Counted from the first letter of the stretch, positions 1-8,855 are shown. The stretch: DNA of 64,000 nt from Cohnella pontilimi (GCF_005049045.1 NZ_SUPK01000009.1:1-64000), one strand, 5' to 3'. Numbers and translations are program-made. The notes: generated by a model not told the origin, from the letters alone.

Positions 1-353
<353 letters not shown>

Positions 354-444
354 GGTGAAACTTTATTAGAGAGCCATGATGGCTCAATTTTAAATCGTTG
401 TCCATCGTCTCAAATGAAACGACAGGGTCCGTATTACGCTCGAT

Positions 445-466
445 GTTCAGTTTTCAAGGAGCAACA
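445..466 (-). promoter_or_regulatory. rrn leader boxA-like element
   Basis: On the minus strand the leader reads TGCTCCTTGAAAACTGAAC about 90 nt before the 16S 5' end. A stretch of this kind (CTTTGAAAACT) precedes 16S in many Bacillales and contains the boxA antitermination signal. The assignment rests on motif similarity and position. Confidence 0.6.
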
Positions 467-556
467 CTGCAACCCGCTACCCAGCGGCGTTAGCCGCGGT
501 CGGTTGTCAGAACTTCTATTCTTGCTCTTCCGCGTCGTTTCCGGCGCAGGAATTAC

Positions 557-585
557 ATCATACCGCGATGGCCGCTCGCTTGCAA
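557..585 (-). promoter_or_regulatory. rrn promoter P2 (proximal)
   Basis: On the minus strand TTGCAA (580-585) and TATGAT (557-562) are separated by exactly 17 bp. It lies about 200 bp upstream of the 16S 5' end. The sequence downstream of the -10 is almost identical to that of the distal promoter at 652-680, so the two are a local duplication. Confidence 0.8.
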
Positions 586-651
586 CCATCAATTATTTCC
601 ATCTCGCAAACTTTCTTGCGATGTCCCGGCCGTGTCCGGCGCAGGAATAAC

Positions 652-680
652 ATCATACCTCGCGGAGAAGCAGCTTGCAA
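652..680 (-). promoter_or_regulatory. rrn promoter P1 (distal)
   Basis: On the minus strand TTGCAA (675-680) and TATGAT (652-657) are separated by 17 bp, the same -35, spacer and -10 layout as the proximal promoter 95 bp downstream. Tandem promoters are usual for rRNA operons. A perfect 6-bp palindrome with a 6-nt spacer (604-621, arms TCGCAA/TTGCGA) lies between the two. Confidence 0.8.
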
Positions 681-760
681 CCGCTAGATTATTCCATTGG
701 TATATACGCCATCATATTGGGACAAAAGAAGGATACTTCAATTTGGCGGGAGGACCTTGC

Positions 761-1957
761 ATGCCCGTTGTGATCAATGTGGTGGGTATTGTCGTCGTGT
801 TCGTGCTTGCCTACTTCAGCTCGCTGGATCGCAAAAAAATCGACCTCAAGTCGATTATCATTATGCTGGTGCTGCAGTTTCTGATCACATGGATCATGCT
901 TTCAACCGCTGTGGGTGAGCAGGTTATCCAGGCGGTGGCGCGTTTTTTCCTGTGGCTGATCGATTGTTCCATGGCCGGTATTCGGTTCGTATTCGGAAAC
1001 CTGGTTCCCAAGACCGGTCAAGCGCCTTTCTTTATCTCCGTGCTGATGCCCATCATTTTTATTGTCGTGTTCTTTGACATCCTGACGTTTTTCGGGATCC
1101 TCCCGGCCATTATCAATACGGTGGGTTGGCTGTTATCCAAGCTGACGCGAACGCCGCGCTTTGAGAGCTTTTTTGCCACACAAGTCATGTTTCTCGGAAA
1201 CAACGAAGTACTTGCCATCACGCGGGATCAACTTGTCAGAATGGACAACAAGCGGCTTCTCACCGCTTGCATGCTGGGTATGTCGTGTATCAGCGTGGGC
1301 GTGCTCGGCGGCTACATGCAGTTGATCAATCCGACCTACGTCCTGATCGCGATCCCCTTGAACGCAGTCGGCGCGCTCATGATGACTTCCATAATCAACC
1401 CCTACAAAGTGACGAAGCAGGAAGATATCGTGTACAAACCGTCAGCGGAGGAAAAACGGAATTTCTTTGACGTGATCACAACAAGCATGCTGACCGGGGG
1501 CAAAATGGCGCTCATTATCGCCGCAGCTCTGATGGGCTTTACCGCTCTGATCGAATGTTTCAATAGCATCCTCAATCTGATCGACCATCGGGTTTCACTC
1601 GAGAATGCTTTCGCCCTCTTGTTCTCTCCGTTTGCCTATCTGATGGGCGTGCCGCCTCTTCATGTGTTTACTGTGGCTCAGTTTATGGGCGAGAAGCTGG
1701 CGACTAACGAATTTGTCGCGATGGCGCGTTTGAATCCGATTTTGCCCCGGCTGGATAAGCATACCGAGGCGGTAATCTCCTCGTTCCTTGTCTCTTTTTG
1801 CAACTTCACTACCGTCGGCATCATCCTCGGCAGCGTAAAGGCGCTGTTCAACCAAGACAAAACCGCTTATATCGCCGCCCATACATGGCGCCTTCTGGCT
1901 TCAGGGTTGCTGGTGTCCTTCCTCACGGCCATGGTGGTCGGTCTGTTCGTTTGGTGA
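761..1957 (+). CDS. nupC: NupC-family concentrative nucleoside transporter
   Basis: A 398-residue polytopic membrane protein that should import nucleosides with a cation gradient. Start chosen at ATG 761 (MPVVINVV) behind a GGGAGG ribosome site; an upstream in-frame start at 632 lies in the rrn promoter region and adds an unlikely hydrophilic leader. The order of hydrophobic helices, a gate-like stretch with the motif GNNEVLAI (residues about 146-153) and a late FTTVGI helix fit the CNT family, and the length matches the B. subtilis protein (about 393). It is divergent from the rRNA operon and its 3' end overlaps the convergent DUF3846 gene by 57 bp. The permeant is not settled by sequence. 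Confidence 0.92.
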   Translation: MPVVINVVGIVVVFVLAYFSSLDRKKIDLKSIIIMLVLQFLITWIMLSTAVGEQVIQAVARFFLWLIDCSMAGIRFVFGNLVPKTGQAPFFISVLMPIIFIVVFFDILTFFGILPAIINTVGWLLSKLTRTPRFESFFATQVMFLGNNEVLAITRDQLVRMDNKRLLTACMLGMSCISVGVLGGYMQLINPTYVLIAIPLNAVGALMMTSIINPYKVTKQEDIVYKPSAEEKRNFFDVITTSMLTGGKMALIIAAALMGFTALIECFNSILNLIDHRVSLENAFALLFSPFAYLMGVPPLHVFTVAQFMGEKLATNEFVAMARLNPILPRLDKHTEAVISSFLVSFCNFTTVGIILGSVKALFNQDKTAYIAAHTWRLLASGLLVSFLTAMVVGLFVW

Positions 1958-2251
1958 GCTCATGCCCCGAATATAGTTCCGCAAGATATATCGGATATCG
2001 TTCTCGCTGAGTCCGATATCCTCGGCTTTTTTTGTAATGATGAACGGGCCTTTAATCAGTCCTTGCGAGAAATGGGGATTCACAGGTAAACCCTGCTCGT
2101 TGCTGTCTTGATTGCAATATAAAATAAAGTCGTTTCCCAACTCCACACATTCGAGCGATCCCCCGAGCATTTCATGCAATGCCTGTTGGCCCTCGGATAT
2201 GGTTTGAACGGCCACTTTCTGACCGGGAATCGCCACCAATATGTTCGGCAT
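1901..2251 (-). CDS. DUF3846-like small protein
   Basis: A 116-residue protein resembling the DUF3846 family: a short beta strand (ILVAIPGQK), a segment LHEMLGGSLECVELG, then a stretch with CNQD, GLPVNPHF and GPFIIT, the pattern typical of these proteins of unknown function. An AAAGGAG site lies about 10 nt before ATG 2251. The last 18 codons overlap the 3' end of nupC in convergent orientation and are strongly hydrophilic, so the C-terminus may be a read-through tail. No function can be assigned. Confidence 0.72.
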   Translation of the reverse strand: MPNILVAIPGQKVAVQTISEGQQALHEMLGGSLECVELGNDFILYCNQDSNEQGLPVNPHFSQGLIKGPFIITKKAEDIGLSENDIRYILRNYIRGMSSPNEQTDHHGREEGHQQP

Positions 2252-2367
2252 TGATGTTTTGCTCCTTTCTAATCCATTAAATATAGTCTTTCCATGTGGA
2301 TAAATTTTTTACCCGACGGCACACTAACAGGTGAACCGCTGAATCTGGAAAGGAGCAATCGGCGACA

Positions 2368-2664
2368 ATGCAAACCCAGACTCAAGCCCAATCTCAATCA
2401 CAAGGTCAACAGCAGGCGATCATGCAGCAGCCTCCCAAAGTCATCACGACTAAGGACTTCCTTTATTTAAAGGATCAGCTATCTTGGGAGATCCTAGCGA
2501 TGAAAAAATGCCGTCATTTTGCGCAAGAGTGCACCGATCCGGAAATCAGCCAAGCGATCGATAAGGCCGGTCGAATGCATCAACGGCATTACGAGCTGTT
2601 GTTGAAGCATTTGCAAATCAATAATGCGTCCGGAATGGAAACCGTCCATTCCATGCAGCATTAA
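2368..2664 (+). CDS. CotF-like spore coat protein (first of pair)
   Basis: A 98-residue protein with a Gln-rich N-terminal tail (about residues 1-20, TQTQAQSQSQGQQQ) and a helical core with LKDQLSWEILAMKKC and MHQRHYELLLKHL, the two-helix ferritin-like pattern of CotF-family coat proteins. It begins at ATG 2368 after AAAGGAG with a rather long 12-nt spacer. Only 12 nt separate it from the second CotF-like gene, so they are probably one transcript made during sporulation. Coat localisation is inferred from family membership. Confidence 0.8.
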   Translation: MQTQTQAQSQSQGQQQAIMQQPPKVITTKDFLYLKDQLSWEILAMKKCRHFAQECTDPEISQAIDKAGRMHQRHYELLLKHLQINNASGMETVHSMQH

Positions 2665-2676
2665 GGAGCGATCGGA

Positions 2677-3018
2677 ATGAGCCAAAATCGAAGCCCCCAA
2701 ACGATTAAAAACCCGAAACCTCTGAACGAACCTAAAGTAAAAGGGCCGGAAATGAACGACCGCGACCGCGTGAACGACATTTTAGCATTTGAGAAATATT
2801 TGACCGACAGCTTTAACGTCTCTGCCAGAGAGGCCAGCCATCCGGATTACCACCAAGATGTCATGACGATTTTGAACGAGACCCATCAGTGCCAGTACGA
2901 AATGTACGAGTTAATGTTCCGAAAAGGACATTATAAGCTGGAAGCCGAACAGCAAACCAAACTCGATCAGGCCTACCAGCAATTCAGCAACTACGCTTCC
3001 CAATTCCCTTATTCCTAA
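2677..3018 (+). CDS. CotF-like spore coat protein (second of pair)
   Basis: A 113-residue protein with a polar, proline-rich leader (residues 1-35) followed by a helical core: VNDILAFEKYLTDSFNV, then HPDYHQDVMTILNETHQCQYEMYELM. This fits the C-terminal half of CotF-type coat proteins. The preceding protein supplies the shorter partner, as in other Bacillales where CotF-like genes come in pairs. A GGAG site sits 8 nt before ATG 2677. A strong terminator follows at 3035-3071. Confidence 0.82.
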   Translation: MSQNRSPQTIKNPKPLNEPKVKGPEMNDRDRVNDILAFEKYLTDSFNVSAREASHPDYHQDVMTILNETHQCQYEMYELMFRKGHYKLEAEQQTKLDQAYQQFSNYASQFPYS

Positions 3019-3034
3019 ACCGGTAGATCGGCCG

Positions 3035-3071
3035 GCCGGAACCTGAACGATTCAGGATCCGGCTTTTTTTG
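3035..3071 (+). terminator. Rho-independent terminator after coat pair
   Basis: Stem GCCGGA plus CCTGAA pairs with TTCAGG plus TCCGGC around a CGA loop, followed by seven T residues. Confidence 0.88.
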
Positions 3072-3146
3072 TTATCGACGGCCGGAACCGCGAATATACT
3101 CTACAGAAAAACTGCGGCTGTAGTAGAGCGGGGAGGACGGTGGCTT

Positions 3147-4070
3147 ATGCCCATTGCACCGCCGATTTTGCGAGCGGGCGATACCGTCGGCGTTGTCACT
3201 TTAGGCAGCCCGTTGGACGCCAATACGATAAATGCACGAATTCAATATTTGAGATCTTTAGGATTGAATGTGATACTAGGGCGGCATGTCTATGATCAAA
3301 CCGGGTTTCTTGCCGGAACGGACGCGGATCGGGCCTCCGATTTGATGATGATGTTCGCAAACCCACAGGTCAAAATGATCCTTCCGACCCGGGGTGGTAC
3401 CGGAGTGGCCGGCATCCTACCCTACCTTGACTATTCGGTGATCCGCAACAACCCGAAAATCGTAACCGGCTACAGCGATATCACGATCTTGTTAAATGTT
3501 CTTCATCAAGCTGTAGATTTGATCACGTTCCAAAGTCTGCTCCTCATTGACTTCAGATCCGATACGCCCGCCTATAATTTCAACCAGTTTTTCTCGGCGA
3601 CGTCCATGTACTCGCCGTTACGGCAAATCTTAAATCCCCCCGGAATTCCTCTAATCAGCAGAGTTCCAGGCAACGTCACGGGAATACTTGTCGGAGGCAA
3701 TCTTACTTCGTTCGTCGATACGCTGGGAACGCCGTTCGAAATCGATGTACGGGGTAAAATTCTTCTTCTAGAAGAAACACACGAGCCCATCAATACGGTC
3801 TACCGGTACCTGGAGCATTTAAGGCTGTCCGGCAAATTTCGGGACTGCGCCGGCATTATTATGGGAGAATGCACGGGATGCCTTGAAGCATACGGCGTGA
3901 GCTACCAGAATTTAATCGACAATTTCATGGTCCCGCTCGGCAAGCCGTTGATGACGAACCTCACAACCGCGCACGGAACCTATAAAGCGGCACTGCCGAT
4001 CGGCGCGGCGGTCAATTTGAATACGATCAACAATACGTTGACTGTCGCTCAACCCACCGTTACCATATAA
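3147..4070 (+). CDS. LD-carboxypeptidase / MccF-like S66 serine peptidase
   Basis: A 307-residue member of peptidase family S66. Family members cleave the terminal D-residue of peptidoglycan tetrapeptides (LdcA) or inactivate microcin C-type amides (MccF). The nucleophile region VTGYSDIT (Ser about 112), LLLEETHEP with the catalytic Glu, and a final AHGTYKAALPIG with the catalytic His form the expected Ser-Glu-His relay. GGAGG precedes ATG 3147; the open frame extends further left but only the shorter start has a site. The N-terminus lacks a signal peptide, so it is cytoplasmic. The choice between LdcA and MccF cannot be made from sequence alone. Confidence 0.9.
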   Translation: MPIAPPILRAGDTVGVVTLGSPLDANTINARIQYLRSLGLNVILGRHVYDQTGFLAGTDADRASDLMMMFANPQVKMILPTRGGTGVAGILPYLDYSVIRNNPKIVTGYSDITILLNVLHQAVDLITFQSLLLIDFRSDTPAYNFNQFFSATSMYSPLRQILNPPGIPLISRVPGNVTGILVGGNLTSFVDTLGTPFEIDVRGKILLLEETHEPINTVYRYLEHLRLSGKFRDCAGIIMGECTGCLEAYGVSYQNLIDNFMVPLGKPLMTNLTTAHGTYKAALPIGAAVNLNTINNTLTVAQPTVTI

Positions 4071-4080
4071 AAACGAAAAA

Positions 4081-4107
4081 CGCAGCCGTCATCGGCTGCG
4101 CTTTTCG
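4081..4107. terminator. Bidirectional terminator
   Basis: An 8-bp perfect stem CGCAGCCG/CGGCTGCG with a 4-nt loop, flanked by A residues on the left and a T run on the right, lies between two convergent genes ending at 4070 and 4108. Confidence 0.85.
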
Positions 4108-4341
4108 TTATTCACGGTGCCACCAGGATTCGACGATCCGGTGGGCGGTTTGCGGGTAGTACCCTCTTCCGATCAAGTAAGTGATTGCCGCTGCCTCTCT
4201 TAAGGCGTGTTCCGTCGATATGGCTTGAGCTTCCCACATCCCATGTTGAACCCAAGGTTCAACCACCGTTAACGTTTCCTGCATCAAATTTGAAACCGGA
4301 GAATATACGGGATACGAATAATAAGGATTTGTCAGTGCCAA
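4108..4341 (-). CDS. Small hypothetical protein, Tyr/Trp-rich
   Basis: A 77-residue frame starting with TTG at 4341. It begins NPYYSYPVYSPV and ends VESWWHRE, with a helical middle (STEHALREAAAITYLIGRGY). I do not recognise a family. The Tyr/Pro-rich start resembles short coat-associated proteins, and it sits beside a CotF pair and a His/Tyr-rich peptide, so a spore role is possible but unproven. GAGGG on the minus strand is only 4-5 nt from the TTG. Confidence 0.5.
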   Translation of the reverse strand: MALTNPYYSYPVYSPVSNLMQETLTVVEPWVQHGMWEAQAISTEHALREAAAITYLIGRGYYPQTAHRIVESWWHRE

Positions 4342-4521
4342 GCCGCCCTCATCCCTTCGCTATTGTGAATTTCTCTTCAGCGTATGCCCATATCCCGGTT
4401 TTGTTGAGCCCAAATCGCCTGCCGTTCACGGAACCGATGCATGCCCAATTTTACAAGGACGAGTGCCCTTCTTTCCACCGCTGAATAGGATGAATCACCC
4501 GGTTAGGAAAGGAGAGCATGC

Positions 4522-4704
4522 ATGAGTCAACCACGATTAAGGCAGCCTATCGCTCCGCTCTATTACGGTGGTCCCGGATATCTTCCTTCGCCGTACGGAC
4601 ATCAATTCTATCATTACCCTGAGCATCATTATACGGCTTTATACCATCACTATCCGCACTATTATCATCACTACCACTTTATTCCGATGCATTATTATGG
4701 GTAA
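4522..4704 (+). CDS. His/Tyr-rich short protein (possible coat component)
   Basis: A 60-residue protein of extreme composition: from residue 14 on, mostly Tyr, His, Pro and Gly, with runs such as HHYTALYHHYPHYYHHYH. It has a textbook AAAGGAG site 7 nt before ATG 4522 and a strong terminator at 4724-4754, so it is a real transcription unit. Tyr/His-rich proteins occur in Bacillales spore coats, where Tyr can be cross-linked; metal binding by the His clusters is also conceivable. Function is inferred only from composition and neighbours. Confidence 0.72.
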   Translation: MSQPRLRQPIAPLYYGGPGYLPSPYGHQFYHYPEHHYTALYHHYPHYYHHYHFIPMHYYG

Positions 4705-4723
4705 TTATCACTTTAAGTTATTT

Positions 4724-4754
4724 AAAGCGCAGCCTCTGTGGCTGCGCTTTTTTT
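4724..4754 (+). terminator. Rho-independent terminator
   Basis: Stem AAAGCGCAGCC pairs with GGCTGCGCTTT around TCTGT, followed by a T run. The core is the same CGCAGCC/GGCTGCG stem seen at 4081 and 14305. Confidence 0.88.
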
Positions 4755-5020
4755 ATGGCAAATCTCCTGCATTGAAAAACATCATGGCGAGAAAAACGTC
4801 CTCATGAGGTGAACGCAGTACGTAGTCAAACATCAATAAAAGACAATCATAAGGGGTAGCCATTCGTTGGATTATTGCGTTATAGGGAGAGTGTATCGTA
4901 CAGGCTATGTCAGTTTTACATACTATGAAGCTATGAGGACAAGACAGATGAGAGGGGGGAGCTTAGCAGAATAACAGCCTATCGATAAGGTTTGACGCAG
5001 GCACAGCATCTTAGAAAAAG
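4755..5020. other. Intergenic region without clear gene
   Basis: About 265 bp between the terminator and the ribosome site of the next gene. I see no frame with a convincing start or composition, and no ArsR-type ATCAA-N6-TTGAT site like those of the nearby ars operon. The promoter for the gene at 5040 must lie here but no convincing -35/-10 pair stands out. Confidence 0.5.
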
Positions 5021-5039
5021 CAAAGGAGGTTTGGCAAGG

Positions 5040-6386
5040 ATGCAAGACATCATGGTTGTGACAACGATTGCCGCCTTTTTATGCACGATCGCTTTTATTT
5101 TCTGGAGGCCCCATATCAATGAAGCGATCCCGGCGACGATCGGCGCGGTCATTGTGCTGTTGAGCGGCAGCGTCTCGCTGGCCGATCTTGGAACTATAGC
5201 AGAAACAATCGGGGGAGCAGCCATAACCATTATGGCAACGATCGTCATGGCGATCGTGCTGGAAAGCTTCGGATTCTTCCAGTGGGCGGCCGAGGAACTG
5301 ATTAAACGGTCCAAAGGCTCAGGAATCAGGCTATTCTGGTACACCAACCTTCTCTGTTTTCTTATGACCCTGTTCGTGAACAATGACGGCAGCATTCTGA
5401 TCACAACGCCGATTTTGTTAATGCTGCTGAAGCGGATGAACCTCAGAAACCATCAAAAAATTCCTTACCTTCTGTCCGGAGCGTTAATCGCAACGGCATC
5501 CAGCGCACCGATCGGAGTAAGCAATATCGTCAATCTCATCGCGCTTAAGATCGTTCACATGGATCTTTACATGCACACGGCAATGATGTTTATTCCGGCT
5601 TCCTTGGGACTTGTCCTTCTGGCTCTCCTGTTGTACGTCAACTTTTACCGCGTCATTCCTCGCAAATTGCCGGCGTTTCGTCCGGAACATCGGCATCCGG
5701 AGGGTAGATATCACCCGTTAAAAGATGACTCCTCACTGATCCCGGCAGATAAAAGAGTCCGGTTCATGCGCAATATCCTGATTTTCGTCTTTTGCGTCCG
5801 TATCAGTCTTTTCGCCGCGTCCTACCTTCACTTTCCCGTGTCGGCTATGGCGGTGATCGGTTCCGTTTCATTGTTGGCGTGGCGTTGGTACTTCCTGAAG
5901 ATCTCGCCCCGCGATATGATTCAGAAAACACCTTGGTATATTCTCGTGTTCGCATTCTCCATGTATGTGATCGTATATGGTTTGAATAACATCGGATTAA
6001 CCGTGTGGCTGGTCCACACCCTGCAGCCGATCGTTTCCGGCGGTTTACTGCAAGCCAGCGTAGGGATGGGCTTCCTGCTCTCCATCTTGTCCAACATCTT
6101 TAACAATCATCCTGCGTTAATGGTCGGTACGCTGACCTTGACCGATATGGATCTTAGTCCCATTACGTTGAAGATTTCGTACTTGGCAAGCGTCATCGGA
6201 AGTGATGTAGGGTCTCTTCTTCTGCCTATTGGGACATTAGCGACCTTAATGTGGATGCACATCGTCAAGAAGGGACATGTCCACATTACTTGGGGTGAAT
6301 ATCTCAAAGTGACATTCCGCGTCATTCCGATAAGTGCATGTTTTACCTTGGTGATTCTCGCTTATTGGGTGGAATGGATTTTTTGA
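5040..6386 (+). CDS. ArsB/NhaD-family membrane transporter
   Basis: A 448-residue protein with about eleven hydrophobic helices of the ArsB/NhaD (SLC13-related) superfamily. AAAGGAGG lies 10-11 nt before ATG 5040, and the first helix starts at residue 5. Family marks include FVNNDGSILITTP (near residue 122) and, in the second half, NIFNNHPALMVGT and IGSDVGSLLLPIGTLATL, the paired helical-hairpin motifs that hold anion or proton sites. It faces arsC with only a 6-bp gap. It is a distant paralogue of the ArsB at 6858. Arsenite export is likely from context, but Na+/H+ exchange or another anion cannot be excluded. Confidence 0.82.
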   Translation: MQDIMVVTTIAAFLCTIAFIFWRPHINEAIPATIGAVIVLLSGSVSLADLGTIAETIGGAAITIMATIVMAIVLESFGFFQWAAEELIKRSKGSGIRLFWYTNLLCFLMTLFVNNDGSILITTPILLMLLKRMNLRNHQKIPYLLSGALIATASSAPIGVSNIVNLIALKIVHMDLYMHTAMMFIPASLGLVLLALLLYVNFYRVIPRKLPAFRPEHRHPEGRYHPLKDDSSLIPADKRVRFMRNILIFVFCVRISLFAASYLHFPVSAMAVIGSVSLLAWRWYFLKISPRDMIQKTPWYILVFAFSMYVIVYGLNNIGLTVWLVHTLQPIVSGGLLQASVGMGFLLSILSNIFNNHPALMVGTLTLTDMDLSPITLKISYLASVIGSDVGSLLLPIGTLATLMWMHIVKKGHVHITWGEYLKVTFRVIPISACFTLVILAYWVEWIF

Positions 6387-6392
6387 ATCATC

Positions 6393-6830
6393 TTAGCCAA
6401 AATATGATTTACCTTCTTCAACGAACTGCTCGATACGGCTTTTAATCGAATCGCGTACTTCGCGAAACTTGTTCATGATCTCCGCTTCGGAGCCGGTTGC
6501 TTTCGCCGGGTCATCAAAGCCCCAGTGCCATTTGATCACGTTGGGGTTGGAAATCACCGGGCAGTGCTCGTCGGCGTGGCCGCAAAGCGTGATGACATAA
6601 TCAGCACGGTTCAAAATATCCGGATCGATCGTGTTGGATGTGTTTGTGGAGATATCAACGTCCGCTTCATTCATCACCTGCACCGCTCTTGGGTTAAGTC
6701 CATGTGCCTCCAACCCTGCGCTTTGAACTTCATATTTATCGCCGCCCAGAGCTTTTAAAAACCCGTCGGCGATTTGGCTTCGGCAAGAGTTTCCGGTGCA
6801 TAAAAAGTAAACAATCGGCTTCTTTCCCAT
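6393..6830 (-). CDS. arsC: Arsenate reductase, thioredoxin-coupled
   Basis: A 145-residue low-molecular-weight phosphatase-fold arsenate reductase that converts arsenate to arsenite. The P-loop is CTGNSCRS with Cys11 and Cys16; Cys83 and Cys90 ([10 protein letters not shown]) supply the other two redox cysteines of the Cys relay reduced by thioredoxin. The conserved WGFDDP segment is present. The length is typical. An AAGGAG site precedes the ATG, and it follows arsB by 27 nt in the same orientation, so it is the last gene of arsR-arsI-arsB-arsC. Its product feeds the ArsB pump. Confidence 0.97.
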   Translation of the reverse strand: MGKKPIVYFLCTGNSCRSQIADGFLKALGGDKYEVQSAGLEAHGLNPRAVQVMNEADVDISTNTSNTIDPDILNRADYVITLCGHADEHCPVISNPNVIKWHWGFDDPAKATGSEAEIMNKFREVRDSIKSRIEQFVEEGKSYFG

Positions 6831-6857
6831 TTTGATATTCTCCTTTTAATTTATTGC

Positions 6858-8264
6858 TCAAGCTCCTTGATGGTCTGCCGCTTTATTGGCCCTGATGGAC
6901 TTAACAAGCATGGCGATCAGGAAAATGACAAGCGCAACCGCGACGATGGATATCCAGACATTGATGCTGCTGTTTGAAACAAAAGCAAGCCACAAGTAAA
7001 GTCCGGCCAGCGTCAAGAAAAGCGTCGGGACCGTGAGCAGAATACCGACTTTAAAGTAGTACCCCCAGCTGATTTTGACGCCCTTTTTGGAAAGCACATG
7101 AAGCCAGAGAAGCGTGGCAAGCGATCCGATCGGTGTGATTTTCGGTCCCAGGTCAGATCCGATTACATTCGCATATACCAGCGCTTCGCGAATGACCCCA
7201 TGTGTATCGGTGCCTTTAATGGCGAGGGCATCGATAATGACGGTTGGCATATTGTTCATAACCGACGACAGAATTGCCGCAATAAATCCGGTTCCCACTG
7301 TTGCAGCAAACAGCCCCTGATCGGCAACGAATTGTATGAAGCCGCCAAGCATATCTGTAAGACCGACATTACGCAGACCATACACGACGACATACATACC
7401 GATCGAGAAAATAACAACCGCCCAAGGAGCTCCCTTGATCAGCTTTGTCGTGTGGATCTCCGGGCTTTTTCTCGCTGCAAGAAGGAACGCAATGGCTGCA
7501 ATTCCTGCAATTAAGGAAACGGGAATGGTGAACCACTCGCTTAAAAAGTAAGCGACAAGCAGTACCACAAGAATAACCCACGACAGTTTGAACAGCCTCA
7601 TATCTTTTATAGCTTCATGCGGTTGTTTGAGTTGTGCGAAATTGTATTTCTGCGGAACGTTTTTACGGAAATACAGAAACAGCACCAGAAGGCTTGCGGC
7701 TATCGAGCAGAAGGTCGGTACAATCATTCGGCTTGCGTACTCGGCAAATCCCACTCCAAAAAAGTCGGCCGATACGATGTTCACAAGGTTACTTACCACA
7801 AGCGGAAGAGACGCGGTATCCGATATAAAGCCGCTCGCCATAATGAACGGCAGTACCATTTTCTCATCAAATTTAAGCGACCGGACCATGGCCAGAACAA
7901 TTGGCGTCATAATCAGCGCTGCGCCGTCGTTTGCAAAAAAGGCAGCTACTCCCGCGCCCAGCAAGATGATATAGACAAACATCAGCCTCCCACTTCCGTC
8001 GGCAAGACGCGCCATATGAAGGGCAGCCCATTCAAAAAATCCGATTTCATCTAGAACAAGCGAGATCAGGATGATCGCAACAAAGGCTAGGGTGGCGTTC
8101 CAAACAATACCGGTTACGGTGCCTACATCCGAAAAACTAACAACACCAAACAGTAATGCAAGGATCGCTCCTCCCGCGGCAGACCAGCCGATATTCAGTC
8201 CCTTGGGCTGCCAGATAACGAAAGTGAGCGTAAGTAAAAAGATCAAAGAAGCTGTAATAACCAT
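6858..8264 (-). CDS. arsB: Arsenite efflux pump ArsB
   Basis: A 468-residue integral membrane protein of the ArsB family (about 12 helices, SLC13-like fold). Hallmarks are [13 protein letters not shown] in the first half and [11 protein letters not shown] and [21 protein letters not shown] in the second. It should expel arsenite or antimonite using the proton motive force. AGGAGG lies 4 nt before ATG 8264, which opens directly into the first helix. The C-terminus ends in a short basic tail after the last helix. It is third in the arsR operon, directly upstream of arsC. Confidence 0.95.
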   Translation of the reverse strand: MVITASLIFLLTLTFVIWQPKGLNIGWSAAGGAILALLFGVVSFSDVGTVTGIVWNATLAFVAIILISLVLDEIGFFEWAALHMARLADGSGRLMFVYIILLGAGVAAFFANDGAALIMTPIVLAMVRSLKFDEKMVLPFIMASGFISDTASLPLVVSNLVNIVSADFFGVGFAEYASRMIVPTFCSIAASLLVLFLYFRKNVPQKYNFAQLKQPHEAIKDMRLFKLSWVILVVLLVAYFLSEWFTIPVSLIAGIAAIAFLLAARKSPEIHTTKLIKGAPWAVVIFSIGMYVVVYGLRNVGLTDMLGGFIQFVADQGLFAATVGTGFIAAILSSVMNNMPTVIIDALAIKGTDTHGVIREALVYANVIGSDLGPKITPIGSLATLLWLHVLSKKGVKISWGYYFKVGILLTVPTLFLTLAGLYLWLAFVSNSSINVWISIVAVALVIFLIAMLVKSIRANKAADHQGA

Positions 8265-8329
8265 GGTGCCTCCTATATCGCAGCTGTGACGGTGTGTAAC
8301 TTAGTTAAATATATCAAGTGTATGTCGAA

Positions 8330-8803
8330 TTAGCAGCATGAGCTTTTTGCCCGAAAATCTGTCATTTCAATCGTTTCGGGAGCGGGTGTGGCACAACAAA
8401 CACTTGGCATGGCCATACGGTCTTCCGCCGCTTCAAATTCGCTGTCTTGTTTGGTGTAGAACACTTCCCAAGGGTTGCCTTCCGGATCCGTCACCCAAAT
8501 TTTATCCTGCACCGCATAACAGCATGTGGTGTTCATTTCATCGAAGGATACGAGGCCCGCTTCTTGCAGCCGCGTTTTTGCCGCCAGCACTTCTTCTGTA
8601 TTCTTCACTTGAAAACCGAAATGGTTTAACACCCCTTTATTGTCGTAAGGACGCACGTTTAGCGAAAAGTGAAGCGACGGGTTATCGAGCTCAAATTTTG
8701 CGTAGTTGTCTTTTACTTTCGCAGGCTCCGCGTTAAACAGCTTTTTGTAAAACTCGAGAGACTGCTCCAGGTTTCTAACGTTAATGGCGACATGCATTCT
8801 CAT
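8330..8803 (-). CDS. arsI: ArsI-like vicinal-oxygen-chelate dioxygenase (C-As lyase)
   Basis: A 157-residue VOC-fold protein. ArsI enzymes use Fe(II) and oxygen to break the carbon-arsenic bond of trivalent organoarsenicals. The vicinal pair TTCCYAVQDK (Cys94-Cys95), the arsenic-binding signature of the group, is present, and His4, His61 and Glu113 match the expected metal ligands. ATG 8803 is chosen because the GTG nine nt upstream lies within the GAGGAG ribosome site. The C-terminal tail carries two extra Cys pairs (136-137 and 156-157). It lies between arsR and arsB, with an ArsR-type operator just upstream. Confidence 0.88.
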   Translation of the reverse strand: MRMHVAINVRNLEQSLEFYKKLFNAEPAKVKDNYAKFELDNPSLHFSLNVRPYDNKGVLNHFGFQVKNTEEVLAAKTRLQEAGLVSFDEMNTTCCYAVQDKIWVTDPEGNPWEVFYTKQDSEFEAAEDRMAMPSVCCATPAPETIEMTDFRAKSSCC

Positions 8804-8822
8804 GTTAAACACTCCTCAATAA

Positions 8823-8838
8823 ATCAATTTTTTTTGAT
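8823..8838. promoter_or_regulatory. ArsR-type operator, internal to operon
   Basis: Inverted repeat ATCAA-N6-TTGAT in the 52-bp gap between arsR and arsI, upstream of the arsI ribosome site. It has exactly the format of the two sites flanking the arsR promoter. It could damp read-through or control a secondary promoter. Confidence 0.68.
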
Positions 8839-8855
8839 ATTACGGTTAAAAAAAA

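Noticed and set aside
4755-5039. ArsR-type operator before the first ArsB-like gene
   Set aside because: I looked for ATCAA-N6-TTGAT and found only isolated half sites.
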